Virus record (IMG/VR): IMGVR_UViG_3300046660_000385
Location: 1-64,000 of that record
Length of the DNA: 64,000 nucleotides
Origin: a virus
Reading direction: 5' to 3' (one strand)
Shown: one piece after another, positions 22,699 to 32,049 of the stretch
Position numbering within the stretch: position 1 is the stretch's first letter
Layout of the letters: every line of letters starts with the position of its first letter
Translations under genes and position numbers: made by a program
The notes under the pieces: model-generated
What the model was told of the DNA's origin: nothing
Seen by the model: only the letters and a program-made list of their open reading frames with translations
Database searches by the model: none

Positions 22699-25556
22699 TG
22701 ACCACGTTCTACCTGGACCCCGAGGGCGGCGATGATCTAGGCTCGGACTTCTCGATCTACGGGCGCGTCCCGACCCACAACGCCATCTCCAGCGTGGCGG
22801 TCGGCAAGTACGGCGGCCGTTCGATCTCGACGGCGGCCGGCACCAGCTCGTACATGAGCTTCCCGAACCAGACCGCCAACGGCATGCAGGTCGGCGCGTT
22901 CAAGTTCACCGCCGAGGCGTGGGTCTACTTCACCAGCCACTCGGCGACCACGGTCGAGCCGATCATGGGGCAGTGGAACACCGTCAGCGCCAACAACCGC
23001 GTGTGGCAGGTCGGCATGAACGCCTCGGGCCAGCTCCAGTACCAGTGGTCGACCAGTGGCACCGCTGCCGCCGGCACGCTGACCTTCAACTGGACCCCGA
23101 CTCTGAACCAGTGGTATCACATCGCGTTCGACCGCGATGGGACCACGGCCCGCCTGTACATCGACGGCGCCGTGGTGGCCTCGGTCGCCGATGCGCTGCC
23201 GTCGCTGTTCTCGACGACGACCAACATGTACATCGGTGGCGACAGCTCGGGCGCGAGGAACTTCCCCGGCTACATCCAGGACGCCCGCCTGACCAAGGGC
23301 GTGGCACGCTACGCCGGCGCGTTCACGCCGCCGGCCGAGCCGCTGCCGATTGGCTACCCGGCCGACCCGTACTGGCACTACGTGTTCGTGCTGGTGCCCG
23401 GCCGCATGGACGGCACCGGCACCACGTTCGCGCAACGCTGGCGCTCCGTCGAGAATGGCGCGACCGCCGCGCGCACCGCCGCCGGCGACACCATCCGCCT
23501 GCGCGCCACGCCGGACCCGACGCTGGTCGGCAACGCGACGTGGACACAGAATAGCTCTACCGTCACGCTGGCCTCGGCGGTGAACGCCACCATCGACACC
23601 TGTGACGCTGTCTGGACCGGCGCGACCAACGTCACGGCCACGCTCCAGACCGGCGCCAGCCGCCGGCAAGGCACCGGCTATGCGCAGATCGCCGTTGCCG
23701 CCGCCTTCACCACCGGCAAGATGGCGTACAAGGCGACCGGCCTGCTGGACCTGTCAAACTACAAGCAGGTCAGCTTCTGGTTCCAGTGCAACACCGGCTT
23801 CAACAGCGGCCAGTTTCGCCTGTGCCTGTGCAGCGACACGACCGGCGACACCGTCATCCAGTCGTTCGTCCTGCCGGACTTCTACTCGTGGAATGGCCGC
23901 TGGCTGCCGCTGGTGGTCGATACCGGCGCGGCGCTGCCGTCGAACGTGCAATCGGTCGCGCTCTATGCGGACGTGGACCCCGGCACCGCCACCTTCCAGC
24001 TCGACAACATCGTCGCCTGCAAGGCCAGCTCCGACCCGGCCTCGATTACGCACCGCTCGCTGATCGGCAAGGTCCACAACCTGTCGTGGGCGGCGACCAC
24101 CGCGTACAGCCTGAACGAGCGCCGCCGCCCGACCCAGGTGAACCGCACTGGCTTCGCCTACCAAGTCACCACGGCGGGCACCTCGGGCGCCACGGAGCCG
24201 GCCTGGCCGGCGGTATGGGGCAAGACCGTCACCGACGGCAGCGTGGTCTGGACCTGCATCGCCAACGAGCTGGAGGACAGCTGGTTCGCCATTGCCAGCA
24301 TCAACGGCGCCACGCTCACGCTCGACAATTATCAAACCGACTCGTTCACCTTGCTGCGCGGCTACCACGGCGCGACCGAGACCGTGGCGACCTACAAGCG
24401 CGAGCCGGTCAATCCGTGGCCCTTGGGGAATAACTTCTCGTCCTCCAACAACGTCAGGAAAGCGGGCAGCGCAGGCTTGCCGATCACGTACAGCGGCGGC
24501 TGGGATCGCAACGACATGAGCGCGCTCAATGCCGAGACCTGGTGGGACGGCGTCAACGGCAACTGCAACGGGATGAACATCGGCTCGTTCAAGTTCATCA
24601 ATCTCGACCATTTCAACGCGGTGCGCTATGACTCGGGCATCGCTGGCAGCTCCGGTTCCGGCACCATCAGCCACTGCCACGCCAACAACAACAGCTACGG
24701 CTTCTCGTTCGCCAGCACGCAGGGCCAGTGGGTGGTGAACGGCATCCACGCCTTCAACAATTCCAACTCGGGCGTGACCTTCGCCAACGCAGCGGCCCTG
24801 TTTGGCAAGGGCATCCAATCGTCGGGCGGCGGGGTCAACTCGCAAGGCGTCGGCGTGCAGCTCGCCAGGTACAAGACCCGCGTCAGCTTCGTGGTGGCGC
24901 GCAACAACAGCCAGACCGGCATCGGCTCGTACTCGTCGAATGTCTACGACGCCATCGTCTACAACTACGCCACCTCCAGCAACGCCCAGTCGGTGTCAAC
25001 CGGCCAGGGGGACAGCAATCCGATCTGTTTCGTCAACGGCAGCACCACCGAGGCGAACTTCGTCAACACGGCGTCGATGAACGGCGGTTATTCGGACTCG
25101 ATGGTGTACTCGCACAAGCACGGCGGCGACGCTTTCGACCACCGCGTCTACTTCGCCGAGGGCACCGTGCGCACCGACCTGACCCAGCGCCACACGGCCT
25201 CGGGCCTGGCGTGGAAGTGCAACCTGTTCTCCAACGCGCGCCACAGCGGCTACCCGGTGCGCTTCTCGCTGGGGCGCTACCTGCTTGCCGCGAACGTGGC
25301 CAAGACCTTCAAGATCTGGAGCCGGCGCGACGTGACCACCATGAAGGGCGCGCTGCTGATCTACGGCGGCTCGCTGGCCGGCATCGACGCCGACGTGCAG
25401 GTCTCGACCGACCCATCGGCCCTCAACACCTGGGAACAATCCGCAGGGCTGACCGTGACCCCGCTTGAGACCGGCGTGGTCGAACTCTGGATGCTCTGGT
25501 GGGATGGCGTCGGAACCGCCAGCAACTACTGGATTGATGACCTGACGGTGACGTAA
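22698..25556 (+). CDS. tail fibre/spike with LamG-like and beta-helix domains
   Basis: 952 aa. About 1-220: concanavalin/LamG-type lectin domain (FKFTAEAWVYF, TLNQWYHIAFDRDGTTARLYIDG). About 220-470: beta-rich linker. About 470-520: a small carbohydrate-module pattern (WAATTAYSLNERRRPTQVNR, then AGTSGATEPAWPAVWGKTV). About 600-830: Asn/Ser/Gly-rich repeats typical of a right-handed parallel beta-helix. A C-terminal beta domain closes it. No catalytic residues can be assigned. Most likely a receptor-binding or glycan-degrading adhesin. Coupled to both neighbours by one-base overlaps. Confidence 0.78.
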   Translation: MTTFYLDPEGGDDLGSDFSIYGRVPTHNAISSVAVGKYGGRSISTAAGTSSYMSFPNQTANGMQVGAFKFTAEAWVYFTSHSATTVEPIMGQWNTVSANNRVWQVGMNASGQLQYQWSTSGTAAAGTLTFNWTPTLNQWYHIAFDRDGTTARLYIDGAVVASVADALPSLFSTTTNMYIGGDSSGARNFPGYIQDARLTKGVARYAGAFTPPAEPLPIGYPADPYWHYVFVLVPGRMDGTGTTFAQRWRSVENGATAARTAAGDTIRLRATPDPTLVGNATWTQNSSTVTLASAVNATIDTCDAVWTGATNVTATLQTGASRRQGTGYAQIAVAAAFTTGKMAYKATGLLDLSNYKQVSFWFQCNTGFNSGQFRLCLCSDTTGDTVIQSFVLPDFYSWNGRWLPLVVDTGAALPSNVQSVALYADVDPGTATFQLDNIVACKASSDPASITHRSLIGKVHNLSWAATTAYSLNERRRPTQVNRTGFAYQVTTAGTSGATEPAWPAVWGKTVTDGSVVWTCIANELEDSWFAIASINGATLTLDNYQTDSFTLLRGYHGATETVATYKREPVNPWPLGNNFSSSNNVRKAGSAGLPITYSGGWDRNDMSALNAETWWDGVNGNCNGMNIGSFKFINLDHFNAVRYDSGIAGSSGSGTISHCHANNNSYGFSFASTQGQWVVNGIHAFNNSNSGVTFANAAALFGKGIQSSGGGVNSQGVGVQLARYKTRVSFVVARNNSQTGIGSYSSNVYDAIVYNYATSSNAQSVSTGQGDSNPICFVNGSTTEANFVNTASMNGGYSDSMVYSHKHGGDAFDHRVYFAEGTVRTDLTQRHTASGLAWKCNLFSNARHSGYPVRFSLGRYLLAANVAKTFKIWSRRDVTTMKGALLIYGGSLAGIDADVQVSTDPSALNTWEQSAGLTVTPLETGVVELWMLWWDGVGTASNYWIDDLTVT

Positions 25557-28258
25557 TGGCCGCGCACCGCTACTGGCGGCTGTACATCACGGCCGTCACC
25601 GGCTACCCGCACCTCGACCTGACCGAACTGATTTTGCGGACCACCGCAGGCGGCGCGCAGGCGGCCACCGGCGGGGTGCCGCTCTACTCGAACCAGTCGT
25701 CCAGCTTCGAGGCCACCAAGGCGTTCGACGGTCTCGACAACACAAGCTGGTACGTCAACCAGTCGAGCTTCCCGGTGCCGCAGTGGCTGGGCTACGACTT
25801 CGGCAGCAACGCGAGCATCGTCCAGTACGCGCTCAAGTGCTGGAACGTCAACGAGACCCCGCAGGACTTCCAGTTCCAGTGGTCGGACGATGGCGTCAAC
25901 TGGACGACCGCCGATACCCGCTCCGACCAGATCAGCTGGACCGTGAACGAGGTGCGTTCGTTCGATGTCCCGCCGGAAGCAGGAACCCTGACCACCCGCC
26001 AGGCGCAGAGTGCATCGGCCAGCGCGAGCGTCAGCGGCGCCGTCGCGCCGCCCGACCCGCTGGGGCTGGACGTGATCTACCTCGGCCAGATTTTCAACGA
26101 CCTCGACCCGTCGTCCAGCATCGTCCTCAACACCACGCTCGACGTGGTCTACCTGGCCGAGCCGATTGGACCGCGCGGCACCGGGCCGATCACCACCGAC
26201 AGCACCGGCACCAGCCGGCAGGGGCAGACCGCCAGCAGCAGCGCCGCCGTCGGCGTCGATCTGGTCGTCGCCACCTCGCAGGGCCAGACCGCGAGCGGCA
26301 GCGGCACCGTGCTCACGCCCGGCGACACGGCCGCGACCACCGGCCAGGCCCAGAGCGCGCAAGCGAGCGGCACCACCAGCAGCAGCGCAAGCAGCGCCAC
26401 CAGCCAGGCCCAGGGCGCCAGCCTCGCGGCCGGCGTGCGCTCGATCGCCACCGCCAGCACCAGCCAGGGCCAGACCAGCAACGCGCAGGCCGGGGCGTTC
26501 ACGCCGTGGCAGCTCGTCAGCAGCGCGCACATCGACAGCCGCGACGGCAGCGACTCGTTCCCGCCGTTCAATCTGGCCGCCGGCAACCACGTCGTCGTCA
26601 GCGTATGGCTCACCGGCTACACCAACCCGGTCGACGGCAGCCCCGACACCAGCACCTCGCGCGCCTGGACCCTGTCGGTGTCGGACACGGCGGGCAACAG
26701 CTATGTGGGCCTGACGCCGGTACGCGACCAGGTCGTCATCGGCTATCCGCAGTTCCCGGTCAAGTGGCAGTACCAGTTCTATTGCGTCAACGCGCTCGGC
26801 AACGCCAGCAACGTGCTGACGGTGGCGCCGGTCTCGCCGCCGCCCAACCCGTACGATGCCAGCCATCCGACGATGTTCAGCACCGTGACGGTCCTGAACA
26901 GCGGCGGCCCGGCGGCCGAGTTCGGTTCGACGGCCTCGGCGGCCTCGACCAACAACGGCGCGGGCAGCCTGTCGCTGCCGGCAATGACGGTGCAGCCCGG
27001 CGCTTCGGTGTTGCTGGACTCGGCCAGCAACGGCAGCACCACCGAAAGCGCGCCCGGCTGGACCCTGACCGACCAGTTCTTCACCTCGGTGTACGCCTAC
27101 TGGCGCGCGAACAACAGCGCCGCCACCCAGAACACCACCGTCACCGGCGACGGCGGCATCCGCCTGCTGTCGGCCATCGCGCTGCGCAATGCGCAGGGCA
27201 TCGCCAGCACCACCCGGCAGGGCCAGACCAGCAGCGCCTCGGTCGAGATCAGCCTGGACTTCGTCACCAGCTCGGCCTCGACCAGTCAGGCGCAGAGCGG
27301 TTCCGCCGTCGCCGCGACCGCTGCCGACACGACCACCGGCACGGCGCAGGCACAGCGCACGGCAGCCAGTGCGAGCGCCACCCTGCTGGTGTCAAGCAGC
27401 ACCAGCCAGGCCCAGGCCAGCAGCGCCACCGGCGACGTGTTCCAGCCCGGGGCGTCCGGCAGCGCGCAGGCGCAGACCACCGCAGCACAGGCGATTGTTG
27501 CCAGCACGGCCAGCAGCACCAGCAGCCAGGCGCAGCACCAGTCCGGCGTGGCCGAAGTCACGCTCGATGCTAACGGGGCAGGGCAGCAGGCCCAGCATGC
27601 GGCCGGCCACCTCGCAGGGGAGATCGGCAGCAGCGCCACGACCGCGAGCGCCCAGCGCGCCGCCGGCCAGCTGGCGAACGCGTTCATCGCCGACGCCGCC
27701 ACCGCGCAGGCCCAGCAGGTTGACGCCCAGGCCGGTGTGGCCAGCCCGGCAGTGGGCGCGACCAGCCAAGGCCAGCGCGCCGCCGCGGAGTCCGCCGTCG
27801 GCACCGACACCAGCGCGACCACCGAGCAGCGCCAGCGCGTGCGCGCCGCGATGCGCGGCGAAGCCGTCAACACGGTCGAGAGCGGGCAGGTGCAGCGCGC
27901 CAGCGGCGGGCTTGCCCTGTCGTCGGATGCGCCAGCGGCGACCCGTCAGGGCCAGTCCAGCAGCACTCAGGTGGGCGTGGCGGCGGACACGCAGATCGAA
28001 GCAGGACAGGCCCAGCACATCGGCGACGGCAACGTCCTGGTCGTGGCGACCGATGCCGTCGTGACCACGGCGCAGGCCGCGCAGCACGCGGCAGGGGTGC
28101 TGGAACAGTACCAGCCCCGGCCCGGCATGCTGTCGCTGGACACGAAGCGCCTGCACCCGGCACTGGCCGGCACGCCGCACCCCTGGACCTCGCTGGACGG
28201 GGCGAACCGCGTGCGCCCGGCCTTGAGCGGGCGCGTAGACTTGAGGCCTGAACGATGA
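25556..28258 (+). CDS. fibre protein with discoidin-like domain and GQxQ repeats
   Basis: 900 aa. About 1-140: F5/8 type C (discoidin-like) fold (RYWRLYITAV, AFDGLDNTSWYV, PQWLGYDFGS). About 300-560: a beta-sandwich-like domain. Between and after, about 20 degenerate units of the form T-(S/T)-x-Q-(A/G)-Q-(S/T)-(A/S) spaced mostly 18-32 residues, rich in Ala/Ser/Thr/Gln. The C-terminus ends PGMLSLDTKRLHP. Starts in the stop of the previous gene. Host recognition or a rigid spacer is likely. Confidence 0.75.
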   Translation: MAAHRYWRLYITAVTGYPHLDLTELILRTTAGGAQAATGGVPLYSNQSSSFEATKAFDGLDNTSWYVNQSSFPVPQWLGYDFGSNASIVQYALKCWNVNETPQDFQFQWSDDGVNWTTADTRSDQISWTVNEVRSFDVPPEAGTLTTRQAQSASASASVSGAVAPPDPLGLDVIYLGQIFNDLDPSSSIVLNTTLDVVYLAEPIGPRGTGPITTDSTGTSRQGQTASSSAAVGVDLVVATSQGQTASGSGTVLTPGDTAATTGQAQSAQASGTTSSSASSATSQAQGASLAAGVRSIATASTSQGQTSNAQAGAFTPWQLVSSAHIDSRDGSDSFPPFNLAAGNHVVVSVWLTGYTNPVDGSPDTSTSRAWTLSVSDTAGNSYVGLTPVRDQVVIGYPQFPVKWQYQFYCVNALGNASNVLTVAPVSPPPNPYDASHPTMFSTVTVLNSGGPAAEFGSTASAASTNNGAGSLSLPAMTVQPGASVLLDSASNGSTTESAPGWTLTDQFFTSVYAYWRANNSAATQNTTVTGDGGIRLLSAIALRNAQGIASTTRQGQTSSASVEISLDFVTSSASTSQAQSGSAVAATAADTTTGTAQAQRTAASASATLLVSSSTSQAQASSATGDVFQPGASGSAQAQTTAAQAIVASTASSTSSQAQHQSGVAEVTLDANGAGQQAQHAAGHLAGEIGSSATTASAQRAAGQLANAFIADAATAQAQQVDAQAGVASPAVGATSQGQRAAAESAVGTDTSATTEQRQRVRAAMRGEAVNTVESGQVQRASGGLALSSDAPAATRQGQSSSTQVGVAADTQIEAGQAQHIGDGNVLVVATDAVVTTAQAAQHAAGVLEQYQPRPGMLSLDTKRLHPALAGTPHPWTSLDGANRVRPALSGRVDLRPER
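25985..28120 (+). repeat. degenerate coding repeats (GQxQ units)
   Basis: About 20 tandem-to-dispersed units encoding T-x-Q-(A/G)-Q, interrupted by a non-repeat domain at about 26500-27190. The DNA is rich in CCAGGCGCAG/CCAGGGCCAG words. The same unit occurs about five times at 41885-42245 in another virion gene. Confidence 0.7.
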
Positions 28259-28578
28259 GCACTATCCATATCCTTTATCTCGGCAACAACAGCATCGTGG
28301 ACGTGACAGGTCTGCGCGACGAAGCAACCGGCGCCTATGTGACCGACGCCAACGTGGTCATGACGCTGCTGACCCAGACCGGGGCAGAGGTGGGCGGCGT
28401 GCAGTGGCCGATCCAGCTGGTGTACGTCCCCGAGACCAGCGGCACCTACCGCGCCACGCTGCCGTACACGCTGGACTTGACCGAGGGCGGGCGCTACGTG
28501 GCCCGGATCATCGCCAACGCCGGGGCCGGACTGCGCGCCGAGTGGGACATGCCCTGCGTCGGCAGGCTGCGCACGTAA
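28255..28578 (+). CDS. small virion-associated protein
   Basis: 107 aa, beta-rich: HILYLGNNSIVDVTGL, LVYVPETSGTYRATLPY, GRYVARIIANAG. The look is of a small immunoglobulin-like or jelly-roll domain. Last gene of the fibre cluster, overlapping the previous stop by 4 bases. Might be a fibre base or assembly factor. Confidence 0.68.
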   Translation: MSTIHILYLGNNSIVDVTGLRDEATGAYVTDANVVMTLLTQTGAEVGGVQWPIQLVYVPETSGTYRATLPYTLDLTEGGRYVARIIANAGAGLRAEWDMPCVGRLRT

Positions 28579-28600
28579 AAAAGCCGCCCGAGGGCGGCTT
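28577..28600 (-). terminator. terminator at the convergent junction
   Basis: AAGCCGCCC/GGGCGGCTT around a 2-base centre. The T run lies on the minus strand (A run 28577-28582), so it ends the leftward accessory operon; the hairpin may also stop the fibre transcript. Confidence 0.85.
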
Positions 28601-28618
28601 CACAGGGGCAGGGCCGGT

Positions 28619-28936
28619 TCAGGCGGGGCCGTTCTGATCGCGCCAGATTTGGACCGCATGCTCGGCTGATTCGGCTTCACCGTTGTCGATCACCATGCTG
28701 TCGCCGGTGCCGCTGCCCTTCTGGTTGACGTAGGCGTAGCCGAAGGTCGGCGAGTACAGCACGTCCAGCCCGTCGATCTGGTGCAGTTCCAGCACGGCCT
28801 CGTCGCCCTGCTCGGCGATCACGGCGGCGGCGTCGTCGCGGCGCTCAATGGCGTGCTGGCGCATGTCGGTGTAGGGGATGGCGTCCTCGACCTGCTGCGT
28901 GCTGGTCGAACCCTTGATGGTCAGAATTGAAGTCAT
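28619..28936 (-). CDS. hypothetical protein, last gene of accessory operon 1
   Basis: 105 aa; acidic. DAAAVIAEQGDEAVLELHQI followed by YSPTFGYAYVNQKGSG. AGGAG lies 8 bases before the ATG at 28934-28936. No family recognised. Confidence 0.65.
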   Translation of the reverse strand: MTSILTIKGSTSTQQVEDAIPYTDMRQHAIERRDDAAAVIAEQGDEAVLELHQIDGLDVLYSPTFGYAYVNQKGSGTGDSMVIDNGEAESAEHAVQIWRDQNGPA

Positions 28937-28948
28937 GTTGATCTCCTG

Positions 28949-29164
28949 TTAGCGTGGTGAATAGCCCTGCTTGGCCAGGGCACCCTGCACGGCCTCGATC
29001 CCGCGAATCATGCGGTAGGCCAGGGCGGTGCGCTGGTCGTGCGGCAGGTGCGCTTCGGTCTTGTCGAAGAAGTCATGGAACGTCGAGCGCTTGCAGAACT
29101 GCGCCAGCTCCCACGCACAGTCATCGTCCATTGTGGCGGTGATGGTGACGGGATCGTGGCTCAT
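28949..29164 (-). CDS. small hypothetical protein
   Basis: 71 aa from the ATG at 29162-29164, in which MSHDPVTITATMDDDCAWEL leads into a helical rest. It overlaps the upstream stop by 4 bases. No motif recognised. Confidence 0.6.
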   Translation of the reverse strand: MSHDPVTITATMDDDCAWELAQFCKRSTFHDFFDKTEAHLPHDQRTALAYRMIRGIEAVQGALAKQGYSPR

Positions 29165-29511
29165 GACGGCTCCTTCTGGACGGTGTAGACGTCGCACCAG
29201 AGCAGCATGCTTTTCGCGTAGGCCCACGGCCAGCGCAGATACCGCTCCACCGCGATCCGCTCCTTGTGATCCTTCATCGCCGCCCGGTAGGCTTCGACGT
29301 CGTTCTGAAACCATGCGTATTCGCCTTCGAGGTCGAAGCAGGGGTCCCTCTCCCAGCTTGCGATCATCTTGCGGTCCTCCTCCGGGATGCCGGCGGGAAG
29401 GGTGGGGTAGGCCGGGCCGTTGTACTCCGGTTCTTCGGGCTTGAACCAGTCGGGAATCGCCGTCGGCGCATGGGCGGCGAAGTAGTCGAGCCGCGTGATC
29501 GAGTCGTTCAT
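29161..29511 (-). CDS. hypothetical protein, aromatic-rich
   Basis: 116 aa; many Trp/Tyr (DWFKPEEPEYNGPAYP, YAWFQNDVEAYRAAMKDH, RYLRWPWAYAKSM). Soluble and alpha/beta. Function unknown. Confidence 0.65.
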   Translation of the reverse strand: MNDSITRLDYFAAHAPTAIPDWFKPEEPEYNGPAYPTLPAGIPEEDRKMIASWERDPCFDLEGEYAWFQNDVEAYRAAMKDHKERIAVERYLRWPWAYAKSMLLWCDVYTVQKEPS

Positions 29512-29523
29512 GGCTTGCTCCTT

Positions 29524-29982
29524 TCAGTTGAGGGTGCTGCGCAGGATGGGCTGGCGAGACACCAGCGCCGGGTCGAAACCGTTATCCCAGGGATAGCGGC
29601 TGTTCTCGTCGGTCCAGACCAGCTGGACCGCCGTGTAAGCGGGGTAGCGGTGCTTTGCGGCGAACAGGTACTGGTCGGCGGCGACACGCGGGACCGGCAC
29701 CAGGCGCGCCGGGTAGCCCTGAGCCACGTCGAGCAGATCCACGTCGAGCGGGGGTACGCCCTCGGTCGTGAAGCGGCGGCCCAGCTCGTTCAGGAACTGG
29801 GCCGCAACCTGCGGCGGCAGGCCGAACACGATCACCTCGGGCAGGCCTTTCGCGGCCAGCCCGACGGTGTAGGAAAACGAGGGTGAGGTCGGGCTGCCGA
29901 ACACGCCCTGCACGGCCCAGCCATGCTTGGCGATCATGTCGTCCATGCCGGCCTCGTAGATCTTGAAGTCCTTCTTCTTCAT
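29524..29982 (-). CDS. DUF4262 protein
   Basis: 152 aa. DUF4262 pattern: KHGWAVQGV, FSYTVGLAAKGLPEVIVFGL, and a later RYPAYTAVQLVWTDENSRYP. The family is common in phages, actinobacteria and defence-associated loci; biochemical role unknown. Part of the minus-strand accessory operon. Confidence 0.85.
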   Translation of the reverse strand: MKKKDFKIYEAGMDDMIAKHGWAVQGVFGSPTSPSFSYTVGLAAKGLPEVIVFGLPPQVAAQFLNELGRRFTTEGVPPLDVDLLDVAQGYPARLVPVPRVAADQYLFAAKHRYPAYTAVQLVWTDENSRYPWDNGFDPALVSRQPILRSTLN

Positions 29983-30167
29983 GATTCCTCCTTGCGGGTT
30001 GGGGTTGTTTCCTGCTCGGCTTTGTACGCCTTGTACAGCGGCGAGCGGTAGATGGTGGACAGTGCGATGCCGACGGCCCTGGCGGCGGCGTAGGCCGTCA
30101 CCTTGCCTCCGCTCTCGCGCATCAAGGCCACGGCCTTGACGACTTCTGCGGACGGACGCCCGCTCAT
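29979..30167 (-). CDS. small HTH protein
   Basis: 62 aa from the ATG at 30165-30167. AYAAARAVGIALSTIYRSPLY is a resolvase/Hin-type HTH (A-A-R-A-V-G-I-x-x-S-T-I-Y-R). Overlaps both neighbours by 4 bases. Likely DNA-binding; could regulate the accessory operon. Confidence 0.7.
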   Translation of the reverse strand: MSGRPSAEVVKAVALMRESGGKVTAYAAARAVGIALSTIYRSPLYKAYKAEQETTPTRKEES

Positions 30168-30505
30168 GGCTTCATCCCCACGTCGCGCGGGTCGGTCAGG
30201 TCGTACTTGTTCGCCCACATGTCGACGAACTCCTCGGGCGTGCCGCTCATGGCGTAGGTGTCGAACAGCTCCTCCAGCATGGCGCGGTCATCCCAGCACC
30301 AGCGCGCCTTGGCGTAGGCCAGGATCGCAGTCAGCGTCTTGGGGCGCTGCGCGGCGCAGGCAGGGCAGCGGTACATGGTCAGGCCCGGCGTGCACTGCAC
30401 GAGGGTCATGCTGGCCTCGGGCAGCGCGGCCATGCAGTCCATGCACGCCTTGTCGGGGCCGCAGGCGAACGGGCTGATGTTGCTGCCCTTGTAGCGGTCG
30501 GTCAT
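30164..30505 (-). CDS. small Cys-rich protein
   Basis: 113 aa from the ATG at 30503-30505, AAAGGAG upstream. Zinc-type Cys pairs: CGPDKACMDC and CPAC. C-terminus helical and acidic (EELFDTYAMSG). Unknown function. Confidence 0.66.
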   Translation of the reverse strand: MTDRYKGSNISPFACGPDKACMDCMAALPEASMTLVQCTPGLTMYRCPACAAQRPKTLTAILAYAKARWCWDDRAMLEELFDTYAMSGTPEEFVDMWANKYDLTDPRDVGMKP

Positions 30506-30519
30506 GGTTGAGACTCCTT

Positions 30520-30834
30520 TCATTTGTGCAGCAGCCCGTTGCGGTCGCCTGGATCAATCGGCGAGACGGGCTGGTAGTGGAAAATCCTGGCCCACGGAAT
30601 GTCGGCCAGCGCCCCGCGCACCATCGGGTAGACGTCGAGGGTGCATGCGGCCAGCAGCAGGACCACAGCGGCCAGCAGCAGCGGCCATGTGCCTTGCTCG
30701 GCCCGCACCACGGTGGCGGTGGGCCGGTCGCGCAGCCACTGGCGCTCGGCAGCGGTCATCACCCACGGATCGCGGGTGACGAACCGCTCGTCAGGTTTCG
30801 TCACGATGTGACGAACTTCGTCAGAGCGGTTCAT
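30520..30834 (-). CDS. single-pass membrane protein
   Basis: 104 aa. One hydrophobic stretch, WPLLLAAVVLLLAACTLDVY, between a charged N-terminus of about 45 residues and a 40-residue C-terminal part. The LAAC ending looks like a lipobox but lies too deep for a normal signal peptide, so a plain membrane anchor is preferred. An accessory or exclusion-type function is possible. Confidence 0.65.
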   Translation of the reverse strand: MNRSDEVRHIVTKPDERFVTRDPWVMTAAERQWLRDRPTATVVRAEQGTWPLLLAAVVLLLAACTLDVYPMVRGALADIPWARIFHYQPVSPIDPGDRNGLLHK

Positions 30835-30837
30835 GGG

Positions 30838-31260
30838 TCAGGTCTCGTCGTCGGTGGCTTGCGTTGCCATGAGAAGGTCGGCGGCGGCGTCCAGGCTGGC
30901 ACGCAGGCGGCGGCTCAGGTTGCGGTCGTCCTTCACACGGAAGAACGACTCCACCGAGTCGATCAGGATGGTCATCGCGTGCGCGCGGTCGGGCAGATCG
31001 CCTTCGTCAATGATGTTCCCGCCCAGCCATTTGCCGAACTCGCTGGACACCTCGTACTCGAACACGCCGGGATAGTCGAGGCGCAGCCGGTCGGCAGCGG
31101 CACGCAGTGTCGTGATGGCCGGGACCCAGTACATGACGTCGTCGACCACTTCGAGCAGGCCACCGTCGCCGATGTAGTGGGACATGACCTCTTTCAGGTC
31201 GGCCTGGTGCAGCCCATCCATCACGAACGCCGCCGTGATTGCGGTTTGGTGCAGGTTCAT
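30838..31260 (-). CDS. hypothetical protein
   Basis: 140 aa from the ATG at 31258-31260, preceded by an AGGAG Shine-Dalgarno at the end of repeat copy A. Helical and acidic, with ITTLRAAADRLRLDYPG in the middle. No family recognised. Confidence 0.66.
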   Translation of the reverse strand: MNLHQTAITAAFVMDGLHQADLKEVMSHYIGDGGLLEVVDDVMYWVPAITTLRAAADRLRLDYPGVFEYEVSSEFGKWLGGNIIDEGDLPDRAHAMTILIDSVESFFRVKDDRNLSRRLRASLDAAADLLMATQATDDET

Positions 31261-31330
31261 TGCTCTCTCCTTGGTTGCCGGGACAATTCCCGCACCAGCC
31301 TCCGCAGTGCAGAGGCTGGCACTGGCGCTG
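31261..31330 (-). repeat. intergenic two-hairpin element, copy A
   Basis: Between the stop of 31331-31579 and the start of 30838-31260. Minus strand: hairpin CCAGCCTC...GAGGCTGG, then CGGGA-loop-TCCCG, then AGGAG. The first stem differs in sequence from copies B-E but keeps the pairing, a sign that structure is selected. Confidence 0.75.
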
Positions 31331-31579
31331 TCAGTCGGCGCGGGTTTCCTCGAAGTAGGTGGTCGCCGCATCGGCGATCTTGGCGTCGAAGCTGACCCCG
31401 TTGCGGTCGCACCAGTGCATCAGGTCGCACAGCAGGTCGTGCAGGATCGTCTCCGGTTCCTCGTTGGCGGCGACCATGCCGGTAGCGGTGGCGAACGCGC
31501 TGAGCGCAGTGCCTGCGTAACCGGCGCGGTCGTCGTTCTTGCCCTCCGGGTCGGGCGGCAGGTTGTCGAGGTGGCTCAT
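31331..31579 (-). CDS. small hypothetical protein
   Basis: 82 aa from the ATG at 31577-31579. Begins MSHLDNLPPDPEGKNDDRAG, then a helical region with CDLMHWCDRNG. Followed on the minus strand by the first two-hairpin element (copy A). Function unknown. Confidence 0.65.
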   Translation of the reverse strand: MSHLDNLPPDPEGKNDDRAGYAGTALSAFATATGMVAANEEPETILHDLLCDLMHWCDRNGVSFDAKIADAATTYFEETRAD

Positions 31580-31581
31580 GG

Positions 31582-32049
31582 TCAGGCTCCTTTGGTGGTG
31601 GTGGGGGAAGGGCTGTCGGCAGGCGCGGCCACGCTCCAGCCACGCGCGCGCATGATGTTGCCAACGATACGCAGGGTGTAGTGCGGGACGTCGCGGTCGT
31701 CGACCCCGATCACGGCGTTGCACTCCGGGCAGCAGCCAGCCGGGACCAACTCGCCCGGTTCCAGGTATTCGCTGATGCGCTGGATGTGGTGGATACCGTT
31801 GATGGTGTCCAGCGTGCCGGTCCAGTCGCACTCGTCGCAGGCGTAGACGGTGGGCGTGCGCGGCTCCTGCTTCGGCGCGGTGATCGGCAGCGGCGCGGTC
31901 ATGCGCTCGATGTAGCTCGTGACTACCATGTACAGGTTGTTGTAGTCCGTGCCGGTCGGGGCGCTCTCGGGCTGGTTGATCTCCTCGTCGTCGTACTGCT
32001 TTACCAAGCGCAGCAGCTCGGCCAGCGGGTCTTGCGGTGTCGTTGTCAT
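31582..32049 (-). CDS. zinc-ribbon hypothetical protein
   Basis: 155 aa. Zinc-ribbon pattern CDECDW ... CCPECN at about 75-115. N-terminus helical. Probably binds one zinc; function unknown. Preceded by repeat copy B. Confidence 0.68.
   Translation of the reverse strand: MTTTPQDPLAELLRLVKQYDDEEINQPESAPTGTDYNNLYMVVTSYIERMTAPLPITAPKQEPRTPTVYACDECDWTGTLDTINGIHHIQRISEYLEPGELVPAGCCPECNAVIGVDDRDVPHYTLRIVGNIMRARGWSVAAPADSPSPTTTKGA

Noticed and set aside
25985-28120. Repetitive DNA resembling a CRISPR array
   Set aside because: Units are degenerate, of unequal spacing, and translate as a coherent Gln/Ala/Ser protein repeat; there are no identical repeats with unique spacers and no cas genes.
30520-30834. 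LAAC motif as a lipoprotein signal (Rz1-like spanin)
   Set aside because: The motif comes after about 60 residues, the N-terminus is long and charged, and there is no overlapping Rz partner; a simple membrane anchor fits better.
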